Translations under genes and position numbers: made by a program | Notes under the pieces: model-generated | What the model saw: only the letters and a program-made list of their open reading frames with translations | Databases searched by the model: none | What the model was told of the DNA's origin: nothing | Shown here: positions 50,801-62,720 of the stretch, piece after piece | Layout: each line of letters begins with the position of its first letter | Numbering within the stretch: position 1 is the first letter of the stretch | Assembly (NCBI GenBank): GCA_964247055.1 | Contig: OZ176050.1 | Coordinates: 13,392,001 to 13,456,000, forward strand | Direction of reading: 5' to 3' | DNA length: 64,000 nt | Source: Paragordius varius | Lineage: Eukaryota > Nematomorpha

Positions 50801-53800
50801 TTCCTCTGATGATGTCCCAAAAATGTTATTATTTAGCACAAATTTGACTTGATCATTGAATAAAAAATAACGCGAGTTTTTGGTGATTTCAACTTGCTTA
50901 TGTTTTTCGCTTAATGTTTGAACAAAGTGGGGTATGTATCAAATTAATCGTCTGCGTATCGATTGCTAACGCTTTGATTTAGTTAAACGGGTAAAAACTT
51001 CTGAATTCTCCTATTACAGTCTTTGATTAAAAATATGGTAGTTTACTACCTATCATCTAGATAAAAAATTAAAACCTCTTTTATAGCGCCCGGTTTTGTA
51101 TTGATAGTGGGAACAGGTTTTTTGCCACCACCCCGATTCCAGCTTGTGGCGAAAAGGGATTGATTTAGATCCTCATCTTTGGAGTCATTAGAAATTTTTG
51201 AAATTTCTTTTTTATTTTTTGACTCAGCACTATAAACTAAAGGTATGTCAGAGATTTTGTCAGTTTTATCCACATTGTTATCAATAGGGCTGTTTGACTG
51301 CTCAAATATCGGTTTATTAGTGGCGTTAGTAAATATATTTGTAATTTCAAGATCATTTTTTGTTTCAGAAGCTAATCCAAATTTTTGTGGTTGCTCCTCT
51401 TTATCTAACACAAGAAAAAAATAAATATTAGTTATAAAAATTTTGTTAATAAATAATTTATTTTAAGAGGGTATCAAGATTATTCCATTGACGGTTTCTT
51501 TTAAGCCCAGGATTGACCCTTTACTTTAATATTTCATAAAAGTTCCAACTTCTTACAAAATACCGTTATTACATTAAAAGATAAATGCACAAAAAAATTC
51601 ATTGCGCCTTGCATTTTTATCAGTACGATGCTATTTATTCATTACCTATTGCTAAATGGTGTTTTGATAAAGTGTTGTTTTTAAAAATGGTTCCAATTTT
51701 ATTAGTAAAAACGCTAATTTATGGCCTTTTATATACCATCTTTGGTATGATTATCGATTTCTACAGGAAGGGAATCTTGGTTTGTATCGGTAATAATGTT
51801 AATCGTGGTGGCAATTTCTTTTTGTTTTAGATTGCTGGCAGATTTATCATTGGGTGAAATTTTGTCTGAACATTCATCCAAAATCTTTTTTCTTAAGGGA
51901 CGTCCGCAAAACGGACAGGAAACAAAGGGCTACACACAAAATTTGAGTTAAAAACTTAGTTATCTTATTTAAAAAAGTGGAATTAGATAAATGCATAATA
52001 TAATTGTAATGTGGAAAACAATAAATTTAAGATTCTTACTGATGGATATGGTGCTTTAAAATTAAAGGGAAACTGATTATTGATGTAGGAATCCAGCTTG
52101 ATTCTAAAAGTATTTATGTAAAATCAAAATTAAGTTTATAGAGATACATTTATTAACTTTACATGTTTAGTGTTTAATTTAAATACAGTTGCACATTAAT
52201 GTTGATACTCACATTATTTGTCAATTGGCAATACACTAGCGTCAGGATAAAAACAACAATTGTTGAATTAAAATTTTTTCCTATCTTACAACATTAATTT
52301 TATTTAATTATGTACTAATTGTGTTTCATAACGCTACTGTATTACCAATTGGCCAACAATATTGTGAATTGAGCAACATTAAAATGAATACTACCATTTA
52401 TATATTAAATTCACCCTTGAACATTTTAAATTGCTATAAACCATTTTAAATTCACCATTAAACATTTCAGATTCACCTTAAAGGTTTTAACCTCACACCT
52501 GATTTAAAATTAACCCTTAAACATTTCAAATTTATTCTCAAACATTCAAATTTTACCTTTGACCATTTCCATTTCATGCTTTGGAACATTTTTCACTTTC
52601 AAAAATTTTATATTCCCCAAAAAACATTCCAAATTGATCCTAAACGTTTAATAAATTATCAACATTTGAAATTCACCATCGAACATTTTGAATTTACTCT
52701 CTAATTTTGAAAATTCGCACGCTATATTTCAATTTCCTGAGGATTTAAACATCCTAAAATATTTTAAATTAACTGTTAAACATTTAATTACCCTTAAAAA
52801 TATCGAATTGACCCTTAATTTCAAATTTGCACTCAAATATTTTACTCTCAAACATTTGCAATCCACCCTATGCGATACCCTCAACATTCACCCTTGTTAT
52901 ACCCTAAATATTTCAAAATCCTGGAAATTTTTATTTCACCCCTGAAAATCTATATTAACCTCGCGTTTTAAATTCAGCTTAAAAATTAATTTTGTAGGGT
53001 TGGACTAAATTTTAACTGATATTTGATATTGAGTATTTGTTTGGTATTATTTATATTTTTTCTGTTTTAATACTCTATTTTGTTAATTTTCACAAAAATC
53101 AAAAACATAATTCTCATTTTTTATCAAAATGATGTAATAAAACAGAAAAAACAAATATTTAATATCCTGAATAAATTAATTTAGCGCCAAAACACATAAT
53201 TTGTTTTTAGTGGTCATTTGAAGTTTTATAGGGTAAATTTAAGGCGTAAATCGTAAGTTTATTTTTCTTAAACTTATTACAAATCAAAGAGCTGTATTTT
53301 TTAATTATTGGGTATCTTAATATATTATACAAATAGGTCACAATAAAAAGCTATAGGCGCATACCTACAACCGCAAAACATGAAAAAAAATAACACACAC
53401 TCATTTTTGAGCACTGATCAAGGTACTAATAAAATTGGCAAAACGTTATAAACATATTGATAATGAAAAGCAAATTAAAAAAAGCAACAAATAAACCAAT
53501 GATTAATTTCTGGCAGAATTTTAATTCAAAAATTCTCAAACCTTACCTTGTTTCAAATTCCTGACATTGATTGAGCCAACTTCGATAACTATATAAAATA
53601 AATAAAATTAATCTGAGATATTATTAAAAATATGATGGTAATATTGATTCATAATAAGCAGTTTTAAGATTATTTTATAATAAACCAATGTATCAGATGT
53701 ATAAAACGTGGATGTGTGCGTATATTGGAGCCTACTTCGGATATAATATCTTTATTTGGTCCACTTACTTTGTTGTTAAATTTGGATCCAGTATATTGAT

Positions 53801-56800
53801 CATGTTTGGAATCTCCTATTTATCAAAAATGCTTAACATTAAAAAAATGTTATAAATTTATTTCAAAAGAAATAGATATTTTTTGTTTTGTTATTATACC
53901 GTTATTTCCCAGAAATGTTTTTGAGTAGTTTATATTTTTCCCATCATCAATTCCGTTTTCGTTTGTCCTATTTTCTTGTTTTTGTCCTGCACACTTATTC
54001 TTTAGCAGGTAATTAGGAAAAATGACGGTTTCAATATTTAACCCAATAATCATTGCAGATAACAATGTATTAATATTTTCAGCTTCGTTGGAATATTTGC
54101 TAAGTAATTGAATAATGGCATTGCTATAAAGTTCAATATCTACCACTGATGAATGGGATAATTGATAATCTGTATTAATATAAAAGATTTTGATTAAACC
54201 TAATAAATGAATAGGATGTATCCATTAGATTGATATGCAAAAAGGGTATTGCAAACATTATATGCAGTACTAAAGTAAAAAAACAACCATTTTCAGATAT
54301 AAAATACAGAATAATTATATAAACCTTAAATGTAAAAAAATATTCCCGTTAAAAAAAGATATATGTATATATAATGAAAATATTATTATAATTATAGAAT
54401 CATTTCAACAAAATTGTAAACGTACATAAAATAACAAGATTAAAAAAAGTAATTACTAATAAAACATATTTATAAAGATAAAAAAATGTTTAATAAATAT
54501 TTTACCCAACATGATTCGAATGAGAGCTATACCGGGTTTTAGGGCACCCAGCGATATAGATTTACATAAATATTGGGTATAAATATCCCAAACGGTTTTA
54601 TCATTTCCCTTTGGGTAAATTGATGCCAAAATTAGCATAATACTAACTTCATCAATAAAATGTATATTTTGATTCTGGCTTTGTAATAAAGCTATCTATA
54701 AATATATTAAAATGAATTTAAAATTCATGTTTACTATTAAGTTATTTATAAATTATTCAAAAAAAACTCAAATCAGAGATAATATAAAGATACAAACATA
54801 AAAATAACGCCATATTTATGTTATGTTTGTCTAATTTTAAACTTTATCATAAAACTCACGGTAATGTTTTAAGTTTTGATAAAAATATTCTAAACTATTG
54901 GTTACCAAATCATATATCAAGTTAGGCGTGCCAGAGGTGTTTGATTCTGATAATTCCAAATATTTCGCCCAAAATTCAACCATAAAAGCAAACAAAGAAA
55001 TGCTAGATATAACATTTAGGCATTTACTTATATGCTAATATCATTGATGATGTTTTATCTTTGTAATCTGATTCCGATAAATTTAATTTCCAATGTTGGC
55101 CAGTTTTATTTAAATCATTAATAAATTGTTTCATAACGTATTTTTGAGAAGCTTTAAGATTTTGTAAGGTGTGCACTCTCGAATTACACATTAAAAGGAC
55201 ATTTTGCAATGTAATGGGGAAATGAGGGAAATTAAGTAGGGCCCCAAATAATTTTGTAATCAATGTTTCATTCTTTTTCTGGCCGAAAATTTGATCAAAA
55301 TATGTTTGTGTGCACATTCTATTGCTGTTTTGTTGCAAATCTTTATTAGAATTTTTTTCCCTTAAATTATTGCATAAATCCCGAAAGAGTGTCAAGGAAA
55401 ATGACATAAATATGGTTGAAAGAATTGAGATTTCATTACTATCCTCACAAAGTTGTTGTTCTTTGTTTGATTCAAATTCGCAAACCAAAAGATCGGATCT
55501 ATTTTTATGGTTATATTAGTAAAATTCTAAAAACTGATAAAAGCGTCAATTTTTAATATAAATATATAATATATATACCATTTACAATTCGAATTCACCC
55601 TTGAACAATTCAAATTCACCCTAAATAAAATATGTATTTTCGAACTAATATAACTCATTATTAATATGAAATATATATTTATGGCATAGTTTATTATTTT
55701 TTCAGTATTATTTTAATTCAAAACAAAATTTTTATTTTATAAAAATATATAAAATATAAGTAATTAAAAAAAATAAATTTTATTTGAGGGTGATTTGAAT
55801 TGTTTAAGGGTAAATTTGTATGGTTTAAGGGTGAATTTGTATTAATTAAAGGTGAATTTGAATTGTTTGAGGGTGAATTTAAATTGTTCAAGGGTGAATT
55901 TGAATTGTTCAAGGGTAAATTTAAATTATAAATGGTATATTAAAATGATAAAATTTACCCTATAATCAAGTTTTCTACAAACAGGTCATTATTGCTTTCA
56001 TTCCATAAATTCCATCCAAGCAATTTTAAGACGTTGCTTAAACAATCATTTGACCTATTATAAGATATACACTAAAAATTGAAATTATATGGACAAAACG
56101 TTATAAAGACATTTTTTTTCTAAAAGACAACCATACTTTTTCATACCTTAATTTATTCTAAAAATAAGTTAATATATGTAATTGATTATGTTTTCAATAA
56201 ACATCTCTGATTTATGCTTTGCATTATAAAACATCAGTCAAGATTAAAAAAGTATGGTTGTCTTTTAAAAAAATATAATTGTCTTTAAATTTTTATTTAT
56301 CCGTATTTTTTACTGTGGATACATTTTGGGAAAATATAAGTTTAGTCTTCTTTAAAATTAAAACTGTCTTCTTATAATTATTACTAATTTTTAAAACTAT
56401 ATCCTTTATTATAAACTACAAACATATTAGTGTGAAAATTTCTGTTCTGAAAAAAACCTTTCGTCTTCAATATTGTTTTTCGTTTCCATATCCTTTGTTC
56501 TAGTTTGATTAATTGTATCGCTAAATATCCATATATCTTTAAACGATGCAAGCATCTAAATTTTAAAAATATATAGGTTTCAAAAGTAGATAAGAACTAA
56601 TTTTAAGTGATGATAGATATGCAAAAACTAATTTTTGTTTAAATAAGATAATTGGACAACATAAAGTACGCGGAAAATGTTTTATAATAAACGGTGCTAA
56701 TTATAACAATTTGTATACCTCTTGACAAAGTTCCTCGCTAAATAATAGATTTGGTTTCAATGTTAATCTTTCAACGTTTTGTAATTTTAGGACATGTTCA

Positions 56801-59250
56801 ACGTTGTTTGAATCTTTGTTAATAGACAATGATTTTATCACATACTTTTCATGCATATCCTATATATTTTAAATATAATTTATGGTAAATTTTTTAAAAA
56901 GTGATATATACTGAAATGATAGAGAAATTTAAAATTGTTTATTGTTTCCAACTAAATTAGGATTTCATCAAAAAATTTATGCCAGATAACTCCTATTCTT
57001 TATAGTCAAAGGTGAATGATATCCAAGTAATAAGCATTTTCATTTTTTTAGATTAAATATGTGTAGTAAGATAAACTTATTTTATGTCAAAACAATGTAA
57101 GAATATCCATATTTTACAAAAAAATCTACCAAAGGTGTATATGGTCCTTGGTAAAAGATACTGACTATATTAGGCGACTTTTCTGTATGGGTTTTCCTGT
57201 CATCATCATCAAATAAAACCAATAATTTTGTTGGTGAATATGGATTTTCTTCTTTATTTTGCCGCATATTTAATGTGGGCCACCATGCAAAATCTCTTAT
57301 CGATTGATCTAAAATGAGTTTAATAAATGTAATCTAACTTTTTTTGGAAAAATATTTTATTTATCATTGCCATAAATTTAACATAATAATTTTAAAGTAA
57401 ATTATCCTATGGAATTAAAGTCGAAATATATTTGAAATTAATAAAAGTTCAGGAATAAAATAAATTTGTACCGTTGCATAATAATGTAATAAAAAACCTC
57501 CAGAAAAATATCTTTCATGCATTACACGGGTTACATGGATTGTTGTTCCTTCATCATTTGAAACTAAAATATGTCGGATAAAAAACTCATATTTTTAGTT
57601 TCTAATTCTTAAAAAAAGTAGTAATAATTTGGATTAACATCAAAAATCAGTCAAAAAATATGGAAGAAAATGGATATAAATCGATTTTTAAATCCAATTA
57701 ATCTACCTGATGATGAATTAACAATAAAGAGGTAATTATATTTTTCGTCGCTAGAACCAATCATGATTGAACAAAGCATCGCCAGTAAATTAGGCCTAAT
57801 TATGAATATAAAAATTTTAAATAGAGAATTAATACAAAAAATAAATTTTCACGAATTAAAATATCGGTGTAAATGTAAAAAAAATTTACTCTATCAAAAT
57901 AATCTAAATAGGCAAAAATATATAGAATATTTATAAAATAAACTGTCCAAAATGGTAAATTATAATTCATAACCTTTGATCGTTCCATTTAACACGACAA
58001 ATGTCACATTTAATATTTTTCGAAGTCGAATTAGAAGAAGATTGCAATTTTAGACTATTTATTCCATTTGTGGTAAAAACGTGAGAAAAAGAGTATTTTC
58101 CGATTAGAGTAAGTTGAGGTTTTCCATCTTTTTGGCCCAAATCATCAGTGGTACTAAGAAATCCGACATTCCATAAACAAAAGCAACACTATTAAAAACG
58201 TTTTAATTATTTTTTTAAAATGAAATTAACTATGCGATTTTGACAACGTAATTTTTTTCTATGTTAGCTTTTTTTTATATCTCCGAAGAAATAAAATCAA
58301 TTATAAATTTGAGTCATACCTTTATGTACATAATTTTTTAATATTTAACTGATGGATCAATCATAGAAAAGATCTTATATAAAATATATATAATATATTC
58401 ATTTTTGATTTTTTTTTAAAAATGAGCAATTTTGGTGCATAAAATAGAATTATAATCAAATAAATTTTCTACACTTATTCTGAAGGAATTGTAATTTATC
58501 AAAAATAAATTCAAAAAAACCTTATTTGTGGAGATTAAACGAGTGTTAAGAGGATCAATTGATATGTTATAGATATAATTGGTTGGTATGGTTAATTCAA
58601 CAACTTTGTCGTTTTTCCCATAAATTAAACCTAAAATTTTAATATATATAATATAATATTTATTTATTTTTATATAAACAAGGGTCTTAAAAAAAGATTG
58701 ACAAAAGTGAACTGGCTCACTTCGAAATATTTATTCCAAAAGTATAAAAAAATTATCGTTTTTTATATAATTGTACAAAAATTTAAGATGTAAATGGAAA
58801 TAACTTTTCACATTGACTACTCTTAATTCGGAAGTTTGGTCGGACAATCGAATCCCTGCAATCAAAATTCCCGTAATATTAATCCAAACAAAACTAAGGA
58901 TGTTTTCATTAATTCCTATGATATAAAAATATTATTTTACCGTATTTGGCAATGGGTAGGCAATTACTATTTTCTCCATTTAGTACCTGGTTCATATCCC
59001 ACAAATAAAAACTGTAATCGGTTTTAGATTTTTCGTAAAGGACGGTTATCTAAATTAAAATTTTTTGTTAACTGTATAATCATTGGTGCATATTTGTCTA
59101 ATAGGTCTGACTCGTTTACCGACTTATTTTTAGAAGCAATAACATACCTAAATCGACGACATGGCTTAAAGTAGAGCCATCAAATCTAAAACAAGTTGTC
59201 AAACCATTTTCCCTTCCCAAAACAATTACGTCTGCCGCAATCGATATCAC
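47892..59250 (-). CDS. MIOS: MIOS homologue (GATOR2 subunit), about 22 exons
   Basis: WD40/alpha-solenoid protein of GATOR2, which promotes TORC1 signalling. Exons (approximate): 59250-59148, 59049-58968, 58620-58510, 58195-57975, 57790-57710, 57560-57480, 57306-57112, 56860-56720, 56557-56450, 56060-55976, 55500-55028, 55002-54860, 54700-54509, 54172-53901, 53815-53769, 53588-53547, 52103-52040, 51929-51737, 51404-51076, 49785-49578, 49297-49213, 47949-47892. The propeller shows DYSFYLWDMN and IRDFAWWPT. The C-terminus is diagnostic: FVSCPFCGRPL, CDYCRKPLPRCAICL, WFCWCLSCHHGGHINHLEEWF, DHVECPVSGCLCACYYNF. The last eight exons join in phase; the junction before 53815 is unresolved. Intron 55027-55003 is 25 bp. 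A Ser/Asn/Lys-rich stretch of about 170 residues separates the first two zinc motifs. The first 60-80 residues and the start were not found. Confidence 0.88.
48159..48560. mobile_element. Foldback-like element, type 1, best copy (last MIOS intron)
   Basis: Ends TATACCATTTACAGTTCA and GTTAATGGTATA. Each arm has about five tandem 21-bp units: left TTGAACAATTCAAATTC plus ACCC, right its reverse complement. A core of about 190 bp begins AATAAATTATGTGTTTTCGA. The matching place in the left block Y (about 15800-15815) lacks it, so this is an insertion with a paralogous empty site; the joint suggests a TA or TATA target. Confidence 0.88.
48733..49022. mobile_element. MITE family B, copy 1 (last MIOS intron)
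   Basis: About 290 bp with long inverted ends: ACAGTAAAAATTGAAATATG at the left and, inverted at the right, CACAGTAAAAATTAAAATTA. Both arms continue for about 80 bp through AAAGACAAATAT and AGACAACCATACTTTTT. Absent from the left block Y, so inserted after the duplication. Second copy at 56070-56330. Confidence 0.75.
49898..51018 (-). mobile_element. mariner element D, degenerate
   Basis: Left end TATTAGGTGTACTCAAAAGT; right end, reverse-complemented, TAGGAGAATTCAGAAGTTTT followed by ACCCGTTTAACTAAATC. On minus, VILLHNNVSSNTVK corresponds to the LLHDN block with the catalytic Asp changed to Asn (GAC to AAC), a change also visible in mariner C. Same insertion site as C. It lies in the MIOS intron between the 51404-51076 and 49785-49578 exons. 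Confidence 0.85.
52400..52990 (+). repeat. One-sided array of about 27 diverged 21-22 bp units
   Basis: Unit form TTCACCCTTGAACATTTCAA, related to the type 1 foldback unit, repeated with many changes in one orientation. It begins after ACTACCATTTATA (about 52391), and the core-like AAAACACATAATTTGTTTTT appears at about 53182-53205 with one or two inverted units after it. So this looks like a foldback element with one greatly expanded arm (52391 to about 53260), inside a MIOS intron. An 85-codon frame at 52688-52945 is only a translation of the array. Confidence 0.7.
55574..55940. mobile_element. Foldback-like element, type 1 (MIOS intron)
   Basis: Ends TATACCATTTACAATTCGAA and AATTATAAATGGTATA. 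Two units in the left arm, about six in the right, and the standard core. A 64-codon frame across the right arm (repeats of NSPLNN-like residues) is a by-product of the 21-bp unit. Confidence 0.85.
56070..56330. mobile_element. MITE family B, copy 2 (MIOS intron)
   Basis: TACACTAAAAATTGAAATTA, GGACAAAACGT and AAAGACAACCATACTTTTT on the left, with their inverse TATGGTTGTCTTTTAAAAAA and TTTTTTACTGTGG on the right. Same family as 48733-49022. Confidence 0.7.
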
Positions 59251-59429
59251 CTAATTTTAAAAACTCGTGCAACTTTGATCTTCAAATCATCCTTTACTGC
59301 AATTATTTCAAAATCTAAATTTATTATTTAAAATTTAACCATTATTTATTATTTTTAAATTGTGATTGAATATAATAATATTTGAATATTGTGGTATTAT
59401 TTCCATACATAATATGGTTTATCATTTGA

Positions 59430-60010
59430 TTCAACTATATCTAAATACCCCAAACTAAATTTGAGTTAATATTTTAAAACCTACTGAAAAAAACGGTCCT
59501 AATTTAAATTTATGCTTCTATCCTAATAAAAATTATATAAATATGCCAAAATATCTAAATTAAATTTTGTTTAAAAAAATTCCATGTCAAACTACTTCGA
59601 CGCCTTTTTTATTTTACTAAATTTTTTCAAAATATCATCCTCATTAAATTTTAAGGGTAAATTAAAGCTAATTTTTTATTTAAATTACATCAACGTTGAT
59701 AGAAATGGAAAAAGCGGTTTATTTTCAATTTTACCAATGTACACGTGTCATGTTAACTAGATCATTACCTTTCGATTTTAGCTTAAAATAAGTAATATCA
59801 AGTATTTTTAAATAAAACTTTTTATATACTTCGGTTTTTTAATGCTATATAAGTGCAAATGCTATGGTTTTGATTCCTTTTATATATTTAAAGTATTTAA
59901 ATTTAAAGAGGCATGGGGTATTTAACTACCCCAATTTGAATCGAAGGACTATTATGAATGTCTTGTATCCAAGTAAATAAGACTGAAATGAATGTGTTGT
60001 ACCCAAGTTT
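59430..60010. mobile_element. MITE family A, copy 3
   Basis: Left end GATTCAACTATATCTAAATA with CCCC; right end GGCATGGGGTATTTAACTAC with CCCAATTTGAATCGAAGG. Internal CTTCGACGCC and TTTCGATTTTAGC blocks as in copies 2 and 4. A fragment in the other orientation lies just beyond, at about 60165-60280. Confidence 0.8.
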
Positions 60011-60409
60011 TAATATATCTCTTTTTATATAAATAAATAATTCAATGGCGTTTTCAATTTACAAATCTTCATTTCAAAGATTTAGCAGCAAATTTATTGT
60101 TTTATAGTTGTTAGCAATTTTATACAACACATTGATGTCTGTCCTAGGATAATTTGGGTCTTTAATACCTTAAGCCTGTTTAAAATTAATACTCTAAAAA
60201 ATATGGAAGGAATCGAAACCATAAAAGTTTGCACTTATAACATTAATAACCGAATAAACAAAAATTTATTCAAAAATAATTGATTGTACTTGTTAGGTAA
60301 AACCCAATATAAAAATTTAGCCAACTTGAAAGAGATAACTTTATAAATAATAACTAAATCACTTTTTATGTTTCAATAGACGAAATTTAATTAAAACTCT
60401 TTATTTTAT

Positions 60410-61010
60410 ATTTTAAATTAACACCTCGATTCAAATTGAGATACACAAATACCCCACACTAAATTTAAATTAAAATGTTTAAAAAACTACTGAAGGAAAC
60501 GGTCCCAATTTAAATTTATGCTTCTATCCTGATAAATTTATATAAATATGCCAAAATATCTAAATAAAATTTTGCTTTGAAAAAAAAGTTTCATCTCAAA
60601 CTAGTTCGACGCCATTTTTATTTTACAAATATTTGCAAAATATCGTCTTCATTTAATTTTAAGGATAATAAAGCTTATTTTTTATATAAATTACCTCTAA
60701 CATTGATAGAAATAGGAAAAGCGGTTTATTTTGTATTATTTTTGAATTTTACAATTTGACACATGTCATGTTGACTAAATTTTTACCTTTCAGTTTTAGC
60801 TCAAAATAAGGAATATCAAGTATTTTTGAATAAAATTTTTTATATATTTCGGTTTATTAATGTTATGTAAGTGCAGAATTTTGCCATGGTTTCGATTGCT
60901 TCCATACTTTTTAAAGTATTTGATTTTAAACAGGCCTGGGGTATCCAACTACCCCAATATGAATCGAAGGACTAAAATGAGTGTGTTGTATCGTCCAAGT
61001 GTTAAATAAA
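60410..61010. mobile_element. MITE family A, copy 4
   Basis: Left end TTAACACCTCGATTCAAATT; right end GGCCTGGGGTATCCAACTAC then CCCAATATGAATCGAAGGAC, then AAGTGTTAAA. A further end fragment (CTGGGGTGTGTAGATATCCC) is at about 61138-61175. Confidence 0.85.
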
Positions 61011-62685
61011 CGATATTTTGCACAATACTAAATTTTATTTAGATATTTTTACTTATTATAATTTTTATTAGGCGAGACGCATAAATAAAAATGGAAGCCG
61101 TTTAATCTAGTGGTTTTTAATAATAAACTTAAATATAGTCTGGGGTGTGTAGATATCCCAATTTGAATCTAAATGTTAAAAATGAAGTCTTTGACAGCAA
61201 GTTTAATAATTTTTTAATTTAATTCAGCTGTTACTAAATTAATTTGAGTGCGCTCCATATTTTATATTACAATGTATAAATTATGTGAAATCATGTATTT
61301 TAAAATATAGACACACACAAAATAATATCCTGTATATATGTGTGGATAAATGTATAATCACTTTCATGGTTCTTTTTGTTTTGGGCCTTACGAGATAAAA
61401 ATTTGACACGCTTGTTTGAATCGGTTTTTATAAAACTTAAACGTTTTTATACCGTTCTTGTCATGCCTCATATAAGCACGCTTCAACAAAATTTTGTTAT
61501 AAATAAAATTTCTTAGCAAAATATCCATTCTTCGCAAAAAATATTTGACAAAATTTAGCATATATTTAAATTTGTTATTTCGCAATCCTAGTATTTTTAG
61601 TTTTATGAGAACTACCTGTAGTTTAATATATAATTTATTGATATTTGGTATGTATAAGGTTTCACCAAAATCTTTTTAACAAAGTGTGCCTAATTTTCCA
61701 ATTTTCTGATCCTAAACATTCAAATCCAAAATACCACGTCTGAGCTATCTAAAATAAATAATAAATTTATATGCTGTGCCAATATTGGAGTGATATTGAT
61801 TAAATCAATCGTTATTTGTAATTATTTTGGATATAACTTTAGGATCAGTGATACCCAAATTGCAGCACACGGGCCGCATGTGGCCCTAAGAGTGCTTTTT
61901 TTATCGCCATGAATTATTTATTAATAGGAGTATAAATATCTGCAAAGGCAAACAGTAGTGAAATTTTTATCTTTATTATAGAAAAATATTTTTTTCGTTT
62001 AAAACATTTAGGTTAGAAGAATACATTTTACCAAAACTTTTGATGGTATAAAATAATATCTATAATCATTTTTATATATTCTTAAAAAGGATCAGCATTA
62101 TTACATTTAAATGTTCGACGATTTTTTTACCAAAATGGCCCGCTGTCCACATAGGTTCACAACTGTTTTCGACGCTTTACTTTTTAATATGCAACAGTAT
62201 AATAATTTATGTAATCCCTATTATCCAATGATGAACAAACCTTTTGATCATTTTCATCAACAGCTGACTGCTTAGATTCAGTTTTTTAGTATTCTCTTAT
62301 GTGCACGGAAATACCCAATTCTGTCGGATTTATAAAGCTGGGTTGCCTCCTAACCAAAATAAAAAAGCATAGCTTTCAAAACCCAATTAATTCTGTATAT
62401 AAATTGTTTTAGCGCATCAGGATTAACGATTATGCTTGTTGTCATGAGAAAATACATTAGCTTATGGTAGAAAATTCCAAATAGTTGCCCATTAAACAAT
62501 TTTTTTCTGTATTTTAATATTAATTTTGTCAGATAACTAATAAAATTATATTTACACCATACGCTATTGTAATTTGCATTGACATTAGAACACAAAAAGA
62601 TTATGCATAAGTTGACTAATTGATTTTGATAGGACAAAGATCCTTGATTAAACCAAAATGTAATTATCATTAATAAGCTAAAATA

Positions 62686-62720
<35 letters not shown>

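Larger units (their letters stand above)
45640..51040. repeat. Inverted duplication block Y, right copy
   Basis: Reverse complement of 13575-18505, lengthened by a foldback element (48159-48560) and a MITE (48733-49022) that are absent on the left. Contains BICD exons 11-13, MIOS exons for the C-terminus, and mariner D. Confidence 0.9.

Noticed and set aside
12790-51040. Excision of an X-Y circle and reinsertion as an alternative to inversion
   Set aside because: It can give the same X/Y order, but then both BICD and MIOS would not each be intact at one site and truncated at the other with the unique middle segment between them. Staggered inversion explains all with one event. Not fully excluded without a relative's gene order.
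52688-52945. 85-codon open frame on plus
   Set aside because: It is a translation of the diverged 21-22 bp array, with repeated residues at the repeat period; no family and no splice context.
55718-55912. 64-codon frame rich in NSPLNN-type repeats
   Set aside because: Lies wholly in the right arm of a foldback element; the peptide repeat is a by-product of a 21-bp unit.
62350-62670. 106-codon minus-strand frame, possible MIOS first exon
   Set aside because: No WD40 motif, no phase-compatible junction to 59250, and composition like the flanking AT-rich DNA.
4346-62716. TA microsatellites as promoters or origins
   Set aside because: They are scattered in introns and intergenic DNA with no consistent position relative to genes.
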